Shown piece after piece: positions 1 to 10,461 of a stretch of DNA of 22,402 nt. Positions within the stretch are counted from its first letter, which is position 1. Each line of letters begins with the position of its first letter. Source of the stretch: Neolecta irregularis DAH-3 (taxonomy: Eukaryota > Ascomycota > Neolectomycetes > Neolectales > Neolectaceae). The notes beneath the pieces were generated by a model that saw nothing but the letters and a program-made list of their open reading frames with translations, did not search any database and was not told where the DNA came from. Made by a program: the position numbers and the translations under genes. Where the stretch lies: positions 1 through 22,402 of the forward strand of contig LXFE01002958.1 in assembly GCA_001929475.1 (NCBI GenBank), given 5' to 3'.

Positions 1-361
1 GAAAGATCGACTTTATGACCCCCATATCTGCTGAAGCAAACTGTATATCATCAGATAAGATATTAGATTGCACACCTTGCCGCCTCGTGATTGCTTGAGA
101 TCGCGGTGCGATTCAACCATTCGTCGTGCGAGTTCCATGTTTTCATCAACCTCAGCAGCTTCATTTTCTCCAGATGTTGTGGAGAGTTCTTCTTCGGTGT
201 CGTCCTCTTCACTGCCGCTGTGTTTCCGCTTTTGAACACTAGACATAGGACCTGTAGTTTTCCTCCGTTTTCTCGAGGGACTATACTTTTCTGTTATAAC
301 CTTGAAATTTCAATGAGCGCACTTCTTGTGCTTCCTCCGCTTCCTCATCCCCAGATTGCAT
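1..361 (-). CDS. SMC6-like SMC5/6 complex ATPase, N-terminal part only (cut by window edge)
   Basis: Partial gene running off the left edge. The model is exon 1 at 361-323 (ATG at 361), intron 322-286 (37 nt), exon 2 at 285-76, intron 75-41 (35 nt), and exon 3 from 40 to the edge. The deduced start is a basic and acidic, low-complexity head (KRRK, KRKHSGSEEDDTEEE), followed by ASADMGVIKSIF. That last stretch matches the entry of SMC6 proteins (xxxGVIExIxLxNFMCH), where a charged, disordered tail leads into the ATP-binding head. SMC6 is the SMC5/6 complex subunit for recombination repair and rDNA stability. The Walker A motif lies outside the window, so the identification rests on about 12 residues plus tail composition. 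The reading frame stays open upstream to the stop codon of the neighbouring gene but has no other ATG, which is why the ATG at 361 was chosen. Exon 1 and the first intron are the least certain part. Confidence 0.5.
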
Positions 362-503
362 CTTACGTCTTGGTGGTCTGGAACTCCAGGGGCCGATTGG
401 AATGATATCTGTTGAAGAGATATTTGTATGGGTCGGGTTGGAGGCGAGATTCAATCCAATTGTATAATTTCGCGCTCGGTTCGTGTTGTTACTAGTCTAC
501 ATT

Positions 504-2525
504 CTAAACTGAAGCATCTAAAGCATCTGTCACTATTTTAACCAACTGATTTCCTTCCTCGAGTCCAACACTCATACGCACCAGAGAAGCCTCTACTCCG
601 TAGTTGGAAGCCTTGCCCGATATGAATAAGTAGTTTAAGTAGCGCTGTCATACCCATGGGAGTTCATTGTAATGAGCTAGTAGCGTATATGGGGAGCATA
701 AAGTGAAGTTAGTGCCCAGTGAAGGGCCTTTGGGTAGGGGTAACGCATCAAAGAAGCTTTTGGCTTGGCCTACAGTTTCAAAGGTGAGCGATAATAGTCC
801 TCCGTATCCAGCACCTTCAAGGCGAATATGATCATAAAATAGTCTTGATGGATTGATCTTGGGATAATATACTCGTTTTACTAGTCATGAGCCAGACGCA
901 CAATTCATCAAGACCCTGCCTGCAGGATGTAATTGAATGGCCTCACATAACATCTCGGCATTGGAATTGATCCTGTGGATTCGGTCAACGAAATCTCGAC
1001 TATTGCGTTCCAAATGTACTGCATCAGTAAGCCAAAGGGTATCTTCATATTCAAGCTTCATGGCCTTCTTTAAACGCTGGTAAAATCGCGATCTTGGGTT
1101 CAAGACCAAACTAGAATTGAGCCGGAACTGGGACTCATTCTATTACCTGCCACCCATAACATTGCTGTCTCCGCTGAAAACTTTTGTGAGACTACTAACA
1201 ATAATATCTGCATATGGGAGAACATTGATGTTGGCGAATGTTCCAATCGTCTCATCAACAACGACGCAAAAATCAAACTTATCAGCGAGTAAATGTATTC
1301 GGCTGAGATCAGGAGTTGTAAGAAGTGGATTCGAAGGGGCCTCGCAAAACAATGCAAGAATTTTCTCTCCAGAGTTTAGCAATCTTTCTATCTGGTCGAG
1401 TTCCTCCGATGATGCAAAGCCATAAAAGTAACTCCCTGGACCAAACTTGTCAAGAATCTTCAAAGTATCCGAATAAGGAAATCTATGGTGTTAATATCTA
1501 TGCAACTCAAATTACCCTTAGATACCCATAGCATAAACTTTTGAACTCGCCAATGATATTGAGAAGGATTCGATGGGCATTATAGATGGCACTCATACCA
1601 CAAGGATATAAGTAAACATCGTCCTTGCACAGCCCATTCCACTGCCTTGACTGCAAAGCGAGATCTTGGTTGACGATTGATTCATGAGACGACAACTGTT
1701 TCAGTATTCCAGAAATTCTTTGTCTAAGCGCCGTCTTTGCTCGATCTGCAAGTTGAACAATTACGTTTCTTCCATAGTGCTCTTCGAGATAAGTGAGATG
1801 ATCACTCTGCAATGTCTCTTGAGTGATGCTGAGTGTTGTTTTCTCTGCATTGTAAGGCTTCCTTGCATAATGACTATGAAAATGTGCAAACGACATATTG
1901 GAGTTCGGATCAATCGCAGATTGCTTGTGCTTGCTAGTTCTGAGCTGTTGCAAGAAATACTCTGCCATTCTACTTGAGATTCCTTCTCCAGTATGCTGCC
2001 AGAAAGCTTTCGCAACTTTTGAGAGGCTAGGATGGAAAAAAGCAACGAATATGTGAGCGGTCAATTCTGACTTTCCATGATCAAGACTCTCGTTTGTGTA
2101 ACTGGAAGCCAACAAATGAACGGTGTGTATATCGGAGACAAAGCGACCATTCAACGAATCAGAATATCTACCAACAAATTGTTTAAAACGCTGAGAGATC
2201 TGCTCGGAAGGAAATATCATGGCTTCTTCTTCGGGTTTACCAAACTTTTGAAGACAAGCTAGACCAAGCTGTAGCGTCAAACAGCATTCTACTTCAAAAA
2301 TGCAGATACTTGCCGAATAATTGGGTTTATAAAAAATCTAGGCGTCAATTCGCGCATCTATAACACCTACCGTGGATAACCAGATTTCATGCATTCATGA
2401 ATCCACCTCTCGCCCTCCTCATAGGCCACATTATCAGACCATTTAGGCAAAGATACAGATATGGCATGCGGAGTGTCTTGGGGCAATTCATTACCAACAT
2501 CGATACCAACGGATGCAGTAGTCAT
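504..2525 (-). CDS. STR2: Cystathionine gamma-synthase (fungal STR2/met-7 type), 7 exons
   Basis: PLP-dependent enzyme joining an O-acylated homoserine with cysteine to give cystathionine (transsulfuration towards methionine). Exons: 2525-2371, 2337-2310 (only 28 nt), 2268-1526, 1482-1147, 1110-920, 880-654 and 611-504, giving about 595 aa. The start reads [20 protein letters not shown], followed by [10 protein letters not shown] and [11 protein letters not shown], the standard N-terminus of the fungal family. The catalytic half has the PLP-phosphate segment [38 protein letters not shown] (Asp near 385) and [17 protein letters not shown], in which Lys near 409 should form the Schiff base. The end has [12 protein letters not shown] and [14 protein letters not shown]. 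The intron at 919-881 appears to use a GC donor; the join then reads [11 protein letters not shown], as expected for the family. It is divergent from UTP22 with 57 bp between the two ATGs. Length and motifs fit the fungal enzymes, which have a long N-terminal extension relative to bacterial MetB. Confidence 0.93.
881..919 (-). other. Inferred GC-AG intron in the cystathionine gamma-synthase gene
   Basis: On the minus strand the exon ends CATCCTGCAG and the next bases are GCAGGG; the intron ends CATGACTAG (39 nt). Splicing here gives [11 protein letters not shown], the conserved family segment. The only open GT alternative would be a 30-nt intron (donor GTGCGT, acceptor ACGAG) giving [14 protein letters not shown], which fits the family less well. 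Confidence 0.7.
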
Positions 2526-2546
2526 GGTTAGAAGCAGTAACCTTGA

Positions 2547-2553
2547 TCACGTG
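2547..2553 (+). promoter_or_regulatory. TCACGTG E-box in the STR2/UTP22 divergent promoter
   Basis: The heptamer TCACGTG lies 22 bp before the STR2-type ATG and 30 bp before the UTP22 ATG, in a shared gap of only 57 bp. In budding yeast TCACGTG is the Cbf1-Met4-Met28 site of sulfur-metabolism genes. Assigning it to sulfur control here is an inference from motif and gene identity. CACGTG can also bind other bHLH factors, and the site is so close to both start codons that it may lie in the 5' leader. Confidence 0.45.
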
Positions 2554-2582
2554 TATACACGCCTCCGTCAAATTTTTATGCA

Positions 2583-5500
2583 ATGGTCGGCATATTGATA
2601 AAAAGAAAAAGAACAGAAGAGGATTCTGTTGCAAAATGCAGCGAAACCGGAAGAGGAGCAGTAGCTACGGCATCACAGGATCCGATATCGGCGCCGCAAT
2701 CTACTGGATCTTTCACTGCTCCAAACACATACGACGAGGCATATTCACACAACATGCTCAAGCTGGAGACGGACGAAATTTTGGACGAAGTCAAGATAAA
2801 TTTCGAGCGTCTTGGTGAGGTTGATGAGTTACTTCGAAAAGTGAAGAGTTTGATCGAAGAGATTCCTCCTTCTTCTGAGATGAAGGTACGTTTGTCTTTT
2901 AGAACTACGACTCAAACATTCAGATTTTGGACTATGCCCAGCGCTTGCACGAGAAAGGCAAGATTAAGGTGCCTTTTTGCGAACCAAAGCCCTCGAAAGA
3001 AGCGTTAAACATGTTTGCCTATGAGAAACCCATACGAGTTTCAGTTATTGGGAGCTTCCTCCTTCAAACCATGGCAAAACACCCGGCTGGCCTAGTGATT
3101 GATCTGGCTGTATGTATGCCAAAGGTACGAAAGCCAGTTCACTGTTGCGATTTCTAATCCAGACTGCGTTTCAAGAGAAGGATTACCAAGATTACCGATA
3201 CTTCCACAAAAGAGCATGTTATGTTTCTGTTATTGCTTCAGAGATACAGAAGAAAGCGAAAAGTCTAGATATCACTGCTTCATTTGATGCATGGCATGGA
3301 GACCTTCAAAAACCAGTACTCCTTATCCGCCCCAAGACCAGTAACTTATCTATTATTTTGTTCTAAACTTATTCTCAAGAAACTAAGAAGGTGAATTTCT
3401 CAATCCGAATAATTCCTGTACTTTCGGAAGATGCTTTTATAATCAAGAAGCTTAATTCAACTCGATGTAATATCCGACATTTACAGCTAGAGAACCCCTC
3501 GAAAGAATCCACGCCAAGATATAACGCTTCGATCTTGGCAGATATGCAAACACAAAAGAGCCTCGAATTTTTGTATGCACAACAAAAACTTTGTGTAGGA
3601 TTCAAAAATGCCTGTGTTCTAGGACGAATTTGGTTAGAACAACGAAAGTTCTCTGGGAATTACTCAGAAGGCGGCTTCGGAATTTTCGAGTGGTCTATGT
3701 TGTTGTCGTTTTTACTTCAAGGCGGTGGCCCTCGTGGCGGTAAGTTGCTTGCTGGAGGATACACCTATGTGCAATTGTTTAAAGGGGTACTTCAATACAT
3801 TGCTACGCATGATTTGATTGAACAACCAATCAAGTTCGATACAGGAAAGTTGGCAGTGGCAGTGGCAGTTACTGGTTGTCCTGTTCTTGAGGATGCTAGC
3901 TCCGGTTTGAATTACCTCTATAAAATGACTAGATCTTCATATCTACAGGTATACCAATTTCTTTTTCGACTGACAATCAAGTTAAAATTTGAGGCCGAAA
4001 AAGCGCACCTTGCCTTGCACAATAGTTCGAATAACTCTTTCGAAGCTCTTTTTTTGAGAGAAATTCCACATGATCATTTGCGCTATGATATGTTTTTCAG
4101 GTTTGACGACCTTTTCAATTATCGTCGTCGCTTATGATGATAGATTATCAATTTCTCCTGATATAGCAGTCTCTACGACCGATATTATCGAGCCTACATT
4201 ATCTAGAATCGCGAAGATTGAGGATGTCATCCGAAAGACCTTATTAGATAGAGTTTCTCTAATTTCTATTCGTTCTGCAACAATTCCAACATGGAGACTG
4301 AACGAAGTTACTCCTTCATACAACAACCGGGCCCTAGATGTCGGGTTTATTCTGAACCCTGAACGTTGTGACAGAATCGTCGAAAGAGGTCCTTCCGCGG
4401 ACAACAGGGAAGCTGCAGAGGAGTTTAGAACATTTTGGGGAGATAAAGCAGATCTTCGAAGGTTTAAGGATGGAAGCATCAAAGAAAGTGTCGTTGCTCA
4501 ATCGGAACCATCGAAGTTTTACCCTGTCATCATCGAAGAATTCCTTGACTGGACGCTCCAGAGACATTTTGGAGAGCAAGTTGCAAAATGTTCTAGGTCT
4601 ATGGGGATGGTCGTAGCATCATCTCTCGACTTTGCAACAGAATATCTTCCAGCCGTGAAATCATTAGCTTCTCAAGTGGAATCGTTTTCGCCGATTGTTG
4701 CTGCATATGATGACATCGGTAAAGCAATCAAAGGACTTGAAGATTTACCTTTACGAGTATCGAGTATTATGGGATCTAGTCCAGCTCTGCGGTACTCTTC
4801 CACTCAAATTCCCCTTCCACATCCCCAAACAAATGCTGCAAACCTTCCAGAGTCCTGTCAATATCTTCAGCCAATCGATTTTATCTTGCAACTGGAAAGC
4901 TCAGGCAAATGGCCGGATGATCTCGAAGCTATCAAGAGAGTTAAAGTGGCCTTTCTTCTTGACATCTCTAGGCGATTACAAAGTCAGAAATCAATCCCAT
5001 CTCAAATTCACATTCAAACGTCCCGACATGGCCGAGAATTTCCAGTGCTTGAAATATATCACAGCACTGGATATGTCTTCCGTGCTCAATTACATCATGA
5101 TCGAGACGCTACGCTGTACCAGAATAAGATTAACCAGCTCACGGCATTGAAAGATCCCTCTTTTAGTCGTTACAAAGATCTCTTGTCCGACTATACCCAA
5201 ACGTTCGTGGCTGCCCCACGACATACTTTGCAGATTCAGGCGTTATGTCAGCAACATCCTTACTTATCACCGACTATTCGTCTTGTCAAACGATGGATGC
5301 ATAGTCATATGCTGAGCCCTCACATTGACGATGAGAGTATCGAACTCCTTGTCGCAAGCGTATTCACAAGCCCTTTCCCCTTTCATATTCCATCTTCGGC
5401 GGTTACGGGATTCTTAAGAGCCCTCCAACTTCTCTCTTCTTGGGATTGGAGACTTGATCCAACTATTGTGACTACTATTGATCCCATTGATGCGAATGAA

Positions 5501-6282
5501 CGAGATGAAATTTCCCAGAATTTCAAGAATATCCGAGGTCAAGATCCTGCTGTCTCGCATTTCGCGTGGTTTATCGGCACCAAGCACGACCTTGCATCAA
5601 TATCACATACAAAAGAACGACCAAGTCGAGTAATTGCCACGCGGGTTACATATCTTGCCAAGATGTCCCTTCAGGCACTATTGCAAGATTCGACAGATCT
5701 GGCTCAGGTATAAAATTGTGTAGAATGACTAGTGATTTGGTAGAGCACCTTCCTAACACCCTTAAAACATTTTGATTTCATAATCCACTTGAACTCAGAT
5801 CTAAATCCTCGGTCATACCAAAGACTTTCGTGGAAAACTTCAATAGATGGCATAATTAAGCCGGTTAAAGTGTATAAGAACGTCACGGAGGAATCATTAG
5901 TACTTCCGAAGGTTGATTTTGATGTCGTAAAGGAATTAGTCAAAGAAATTCACGTATGTCTTGATTAATGAAATCTCGCTTATTGCAAGGATATATATGG
6001 GGAAACTCTCGTCCTTCTTTTCGATGAATTTGGTGGCAATGTAATTGCTGGACTATGGACACCCAAAATCAAATCCCAGAAAACTTGGAAGGTAAATCAA
6101 GGCTGTTCGACTATCCCTGTGTCGACTTTTGGAACAGAGAAGGTATACTTTTGGGCTCCTAATTGAGTTAATGTATACAGGCCGATTCCATAATCTGCAA
6201 CAAAGCGGCCATTCTTGCAGAACTTGAAGAGTTAGGTGGGTCTCTAATCAACAAAATTGAGGTCATCACTGAGCTCAGTTGA
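2583..6282 (+). CDS. UTP22: UTP22/NRAP, U3 processome (UTP-C/CURI) subunit, 9 exons
   Basis: Nucleolar protein of early 40S assembly: a catalytically inactive nucleotidyltransferase/poly(A)-polymerase-like scaffold that binds Rrp7 and the CK2 subcomplex in yeast. Exons: 2583-2885, 2924-3124, 3163-3340, 3380-3948, 3982-4100, 4144-5707, 5744-5953, 5990-6142 and 6181-6282, giving 1132 aa, close to the yeast length. Diagnostic segments are VSVIGSFLLQTMAKHP with VIDLAVCMPK (the NTase GS and D-x-D-like region), FQEKDYQDYRYFHKRA, LLSFLLQGGGPRGG, FRTFWGDKADLRRFKDGSI, ESIELLVASVF, FLTPLKHFDFIIHLN and, at the end, AAILAELEELGGSLINKIEV. All eight introns are 33-43 nt and each keeps the frame into family-conserved sequence. 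The start ATG follows the short divergent promoter shared with STR2. The 3' end converges on POM152, 190 bp away. Confidence 0.95.
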
Positions 6283-6472
6283 ATGGACTTTTGCTAAAAA
6301 GAGACGTGTATCACTGTTTATTATTCCGCATTTGCGCCTTCATGAATAGAACTACAATATATTATAATGAAAAGATATGAAATGGTCAGAGTGCGTTTTT
6401 TAATAACTTTTGTGACGTTGACAAGTCATGTGGATATCTGCGAACATCAGTCCACAAACTTGGAAAGACAGA

Positions 6473-9400
6473 TTACCGGCATCTTGCATCTTGCAGAGAT
6501 ATTACTTCGTAAGAACCTTCTTGAGAAGTAAAGAGACTGTAGACGTGCTCATTCGTCTGCACAGTATGCGTCTCATAAATTTTGGGTTTTGTTTTTCGTT
6601 TCTTATCTACGACTTCAGTTCGAGCGTAGGTGAACGAAAAAGGCGGCTCTCCATAGAAATGGAAGTTCAGTTCTGCTTGTTCACCTACCAGTAAGCATTA
6701 TCATGTACCAATAACATGCCTTCGTGAATGTCTTCCACAATGCTATTTCCCTGAGCTACACGTACGGAGGGAATGTCATAAATTGGTTTCGAAAGTCCTA
6801 CTGTTGCCTTGCAATTGCTCCCTCTGTCACTTACAGAAATGATAGTCCAATTGCCAGGCTTCTCCGCAATTCTTGTAAATGTTCCAGTAGGACTGGATGC
6901 GACTCTTCTCTTTCCTTGAAATTCATATTCAATTTGCCAGGGTGCTTGACCGGCGAGATTGTAGGAAACTTAAAGTTAATGCTTTCAGGACTCTTGACAT
7001 ACTCCTATCTCCTACACAATACCAAGTCCTTTCGTCAACTGGATGAATCGAAGGAATTTCAGTGACAGAAATGGTAATGTGTCCTGCAGAATTAGGGTCG
7101 ATGTATCTCGCACAGCCATTTGCGTCGGTAATTTTAGCGATTCGTATCCGATGTCTTCCAAGAGTCATCGCTTGAGCTGGCAAGCGCAGTTCATAACTAT
7201 TTTTGGTGATCGAAAAGGAATTAAATGAATCAGTACGACCACTGATTTCATGTTTGATCTCAATTTCGAGAGCAAAGGGAGCAGTCCCTTCTAGTTTAAG
7301 AGGAATTCCTTCGGTATCTGTATCTTCCGGGTCTGTATTAAGACAGTAGGAATATGTTTTGCCAGGATTTGCGAAATTTGCGGTTGGCTTAGGGTTGACT
7401 CGCTGCTTGACGAGGAATAAAGAATCAGAGTCCGGGCTGTTAATATCTGTGTAAAGTGCATCTGAAATTTTCTTGAAGCGATACTGGACTTCTCCTGATT
7501 TTGTACTAGTTATTCGAATTGATGCATGAGGCAACGCCGCAGTAAGTTCTTTGTGGATAGGTCTTTCAGCGTAACCATCTTCGGTAAAATGGATAATGTC
7601 ATAGTCTACCGTGAATGGCGGATTTCCTTCGCATTAGCGATAATACTTGAGAGCATTTATATACCAGAGAATTCTACGGTGAAGATATCCTCGTCACCTT
7701 CGCAAACATCGTTTCGTGTAATTACACGTTCATCTCCAGAAATAGATGGCATTCTCAAAGAAGGTTTCTCCAACCAACCAACTTTGAAGCGCTGACCTTC
7801 AGGATCAAGAGTACCAGGGCAGCTGGAATCCTTGATCTCGACGAGCTCGTATTCGCCTTCTTCCGTAACTGTCAAAAAATCGTTCGCATCTGCAATTATC
7901 ACGACTACAGGCATGTTATTGGGTTTCGGGCGATTCAAATTTCGATAAGAGACTTGCCATGGCTAAAACCTAAGCATTTCAACTTTAGCAGACATACCTT
8001 ATTGCCAGTCAAGCGCAAGGGAATTTTTACTGAAGATCCTTCCGTGACCTTCATCTCTCTGGATCCATCTAAAATGTAGAAATGCCCCCTGGGTCTCTCC
8101 CTCCTGACTTCTAATTTGACGTCCTTCTCCTTCAGCATTGTTTTGCAACCATTTGAGTCAATAACTGTAGTTAAAGAAACTGTATATGTTCCTCCACTTG
8201 TCAATTCAGGTGTTTCTATTGTGAACTTATAATTCGAGATGTTATTCGCCGTCTTCTTATCATGTTTACCGTTTGGATATATAAAATCATAATGTAGTTC
8301 AAACGGTGCCGACCCAATGAGCTTCACACCGATCTTATCGTTGGACCCCAGGCATATTTTTCGTGGAGAATGTCTATTACCCAAGTCAAAGGCTGCACTA
8401 GCAAGTGGGAAGACAGTCTGTTCGGTTCGTAGTTTCTTTCGGTCCAGTTCAATATTATTATAATTTGCATCATTCAAGTTCGTAAATTCATAAATATAAT
8501 GACCCGCTTCTTCAGGCGTGAATCGTAGTTGCTGCCGTAATCTCTCCACCTTTGTACGATGCGAGGAAGCATGTTTCTGGTCCCTAATAATACGGTAATC
8601 GACAGTGAAAGGTGGTTCTCCGATGAGAATAAGGTCAACCGAAGTACCAATTGATCCTGTGCACTTATCTTCGATTGAATCAAAAGATACATCGAGACTT
8701 GGATGAGGAGGGGTAATGACTGTACAAATCGAAGGCTCGAGAACTTCTCCGCTGCAGAACGAAGTGTGGATGGAACGAAGGGAATAGATCCCAGGTTTGC
8801 TAATGGCAAGTTTGTCGTTTGGTTCCTTGAGCGCAATAATCTTTTTGTGCACTGTGGAGCCTTCACCGACCTTATATTCCAATTCAACGCTAAAAGGACC
8901 TGGGTCCTGTGATCGTACTTGAAACGGTAACTCGCATTTGCGACCTTCAAGGAGCTTCAAGGTTGGATGACAATCCTGAAAGAATACTCTTGGTCGTTCG
9001 TGGACTCTAAAGATTTGTGACTGTTCATTACCAAGCGGCATTGGATTATCGCCATCCTTATACGAGACGATATTTCCACAGGCATCCTGGACTTCTTCAA
9101 TTCTGTACATACAGTCACCAGCAGTCGTAAGTGAAGAGTTGAGTCGAATATCAACAACGTGTGTCTGAGCCCAAGATAGATCAGAGTCTTCCATTTTTGC
9201 GAGAGCATTCGAGCCTTGACTGAATAAAGGAGATGAATAACCATCCGGCTGTACACTTTCGATGGTAGAAATTGACTGACGGTCCGTTACTTTCCGGCTG
9301 TACTGGACTTTCAGAGGAGGCAGACCACTGACTCGTATTCTCATCTCATCGAAATCGTTAGTACATCGATCAAAATTGGATTCAGTATTCAATGTTCCAA

Positions 9401-10292
9401 ATACAGCGCCTGGGCAAGGTACAACAAGAACGTCGGAGCGGTACACTCTAATTTCAAGCTTATGGTCGTCCAGTGCTTTCTCTAACCGGTATAACCCGGC
9501 CTTGTCAGCAGCCAACGGAATGGTGTAGGCAGCGGAATGAACTGCATCAGGCTCTGCCTGTTCGACGAGTTTCCGCAGTTTCCGGCCCTTAATCTCATAG
9601 AATGTTTTCTTGCTCGTTTCAAAGTCTGTGACAGAGTAATTTACCATGGTAGGGACCGTGGAATTGAAACGAAGTGGTATCGGAATGGTAGAACCGGTGT
9701 TGACACAAAGGCATGAGCCTCCAATTGAAGCTCCAAGCTTCACGGTACTCTCAGGCAGCACATGGACTGTATGTTTACCAAGAATTCGAGAGGAATTGAA
9801 TACGATATCGTTCACCTTCACTCTCCGTTCATCGATCGACATTTCCCGATTCAAGATGACCTTCCAGGCTGAACAAACTAGAGCACTCAGGGGCACCTGT
9901 ACATTAGCGGGACAGAATCCAGAAAGAAGAACCACCTCGTATCGCGAGCTTAACATCAAATCAATTGCAAACATTACGGCAATCTGAATCAGCGTTGTCG
10001 AAGGCTGGAAGCACAACCACGGTATCCGAAACACTGGAAGAAGATATAATGCCAATCCATCCGTCAATAACCATTTAAATGCAAACGCGAGCTCCGTCAT
10101 GTCGTCCGTGGGAGAAGTTAACCGATAAAAGTCGTATAGTTTAAGTGCTTGGAGCATGCCCAGGAAGGCAATTGCATACATGCGTTGAGTAGGTATATCA
10201 ACCATGGTATCTGGTATGAGAGGACTCCCATTTGGAGTAGCTGCTGGCCGAGCAGTATTTGTCTCCTGCACAGGCGTGGGTGGTGTAGACAT
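6473..10292 (-). CDS. POM152: POM152, transmembrane nucleoporin with Ig-like lumenal repeats, 5 exons
   Basis: Membrane-ring nucleoporin that anchors the nuclear pore complex in the pore membrane. Exons: 10292-7998, 7962-7665, 7626-7003, 6968-6720 and 6684-6473, giving 1225 aa (yeast Pom152 is about 1340). The N-terminus is a Pro/Thr-rich cytoplasmic tail (about residues 1-35). Three hydrophobic spans follow, near 38-56, 70-90 and 100-118. A long lumenal part follows with repeated Ig-like blocks marked by PPFTVDY, APFELHYDF, PPLKVQYSR, APWQIEYEF and PPFSFTYAR, with the recurring aromatic and Asp-x-x-Gly-C turn (DANGCARY, DSNGCKTML). The final intron, 6719-6685, has a GC donor; splicing it restores the family segment DIHEGEQAEL. 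The gene is divergent from RPS20 (169 bp between ATGs), and the frame upstream of the ATG closes without another ATG. No frameshift remains once the four introns are removed. Confidence 0.95.
6685..6719 (-). other. Inferred GC-AG intron in POM152
   Basis: On the minus strand the exon ends GACATTCACGAAG and the intron begins GCATGT and ends TGGTAG (35 nt). Joining gives DIHEGEQAELNFHFYGEPPF, the expected POM152 C-terminal repeat. The GT donors inside this stretch (GTACAT with any downstream AG) all lead to a stop codon immediately after the join, so no GT-AG solution keeps the frame. Confidence 0.8.
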
Positions 10293-10379
10293 GGAGGTTG
10301 CGGGAGTTACCGGCTCAGGAATATGGTTCAGTTTCCACTCTTGCCGGAATGTCTCGAGATTTGAGGAAGTTGGAAAAGG

Positions 10380-10439
10380 CAGTCACGCCAACAGATAAGC
10401 CCGCACACCCCTCCAAAACACTATTATCCCTTCAGTCAC
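10380..10439 (+). promoter_or_regulatory. Two CAGTCAC (HomolD-like) boxes upstream of RPS20
   Basis: CAGTCAC occurs at 10380-10386 and again at 10433-10439, 76 and 23 bp before the RPS20 ATG. In fission yeast CAGTCACA (the HomolD box) is the core promoter element of ribosomal protein genes in place of a TATA box. Seven-base matches are weak on their own; the support is two copies on the same strand in a 169-bp gap next to a ribosomal protein gene. The first copy is also close to the POM152 start. Confidence 0.4.
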
Positions 10440-10461
10440 CTTCTAGCTCTTTTCAACGAAA

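Noticed and set aside
881-1110. Open frame ending in [10 protein letters not shown] as the natural C-terminus of cystathionine gamma-synthase
   Set aside because: It would remove the conserved VYYPK and [10 protein letters not shown] segments, which are present just downstream after a short intron.
2583-6282. Apparent frameshifts and stops in UTP22, suggesting a pseudogene
   Set aside because: All frame changes coincide with 33-43 nt segments bounded by GT and AG, and the joined product is a full-length conserved protein.
7935-10292. POM152 reading frame ending at 7935 taken as a complete protein
   Set aside because: The last residues of that frame are intron sequence (7997-7963); removing the intron joins it to four further exons containing the rest of the family-conserved protein.
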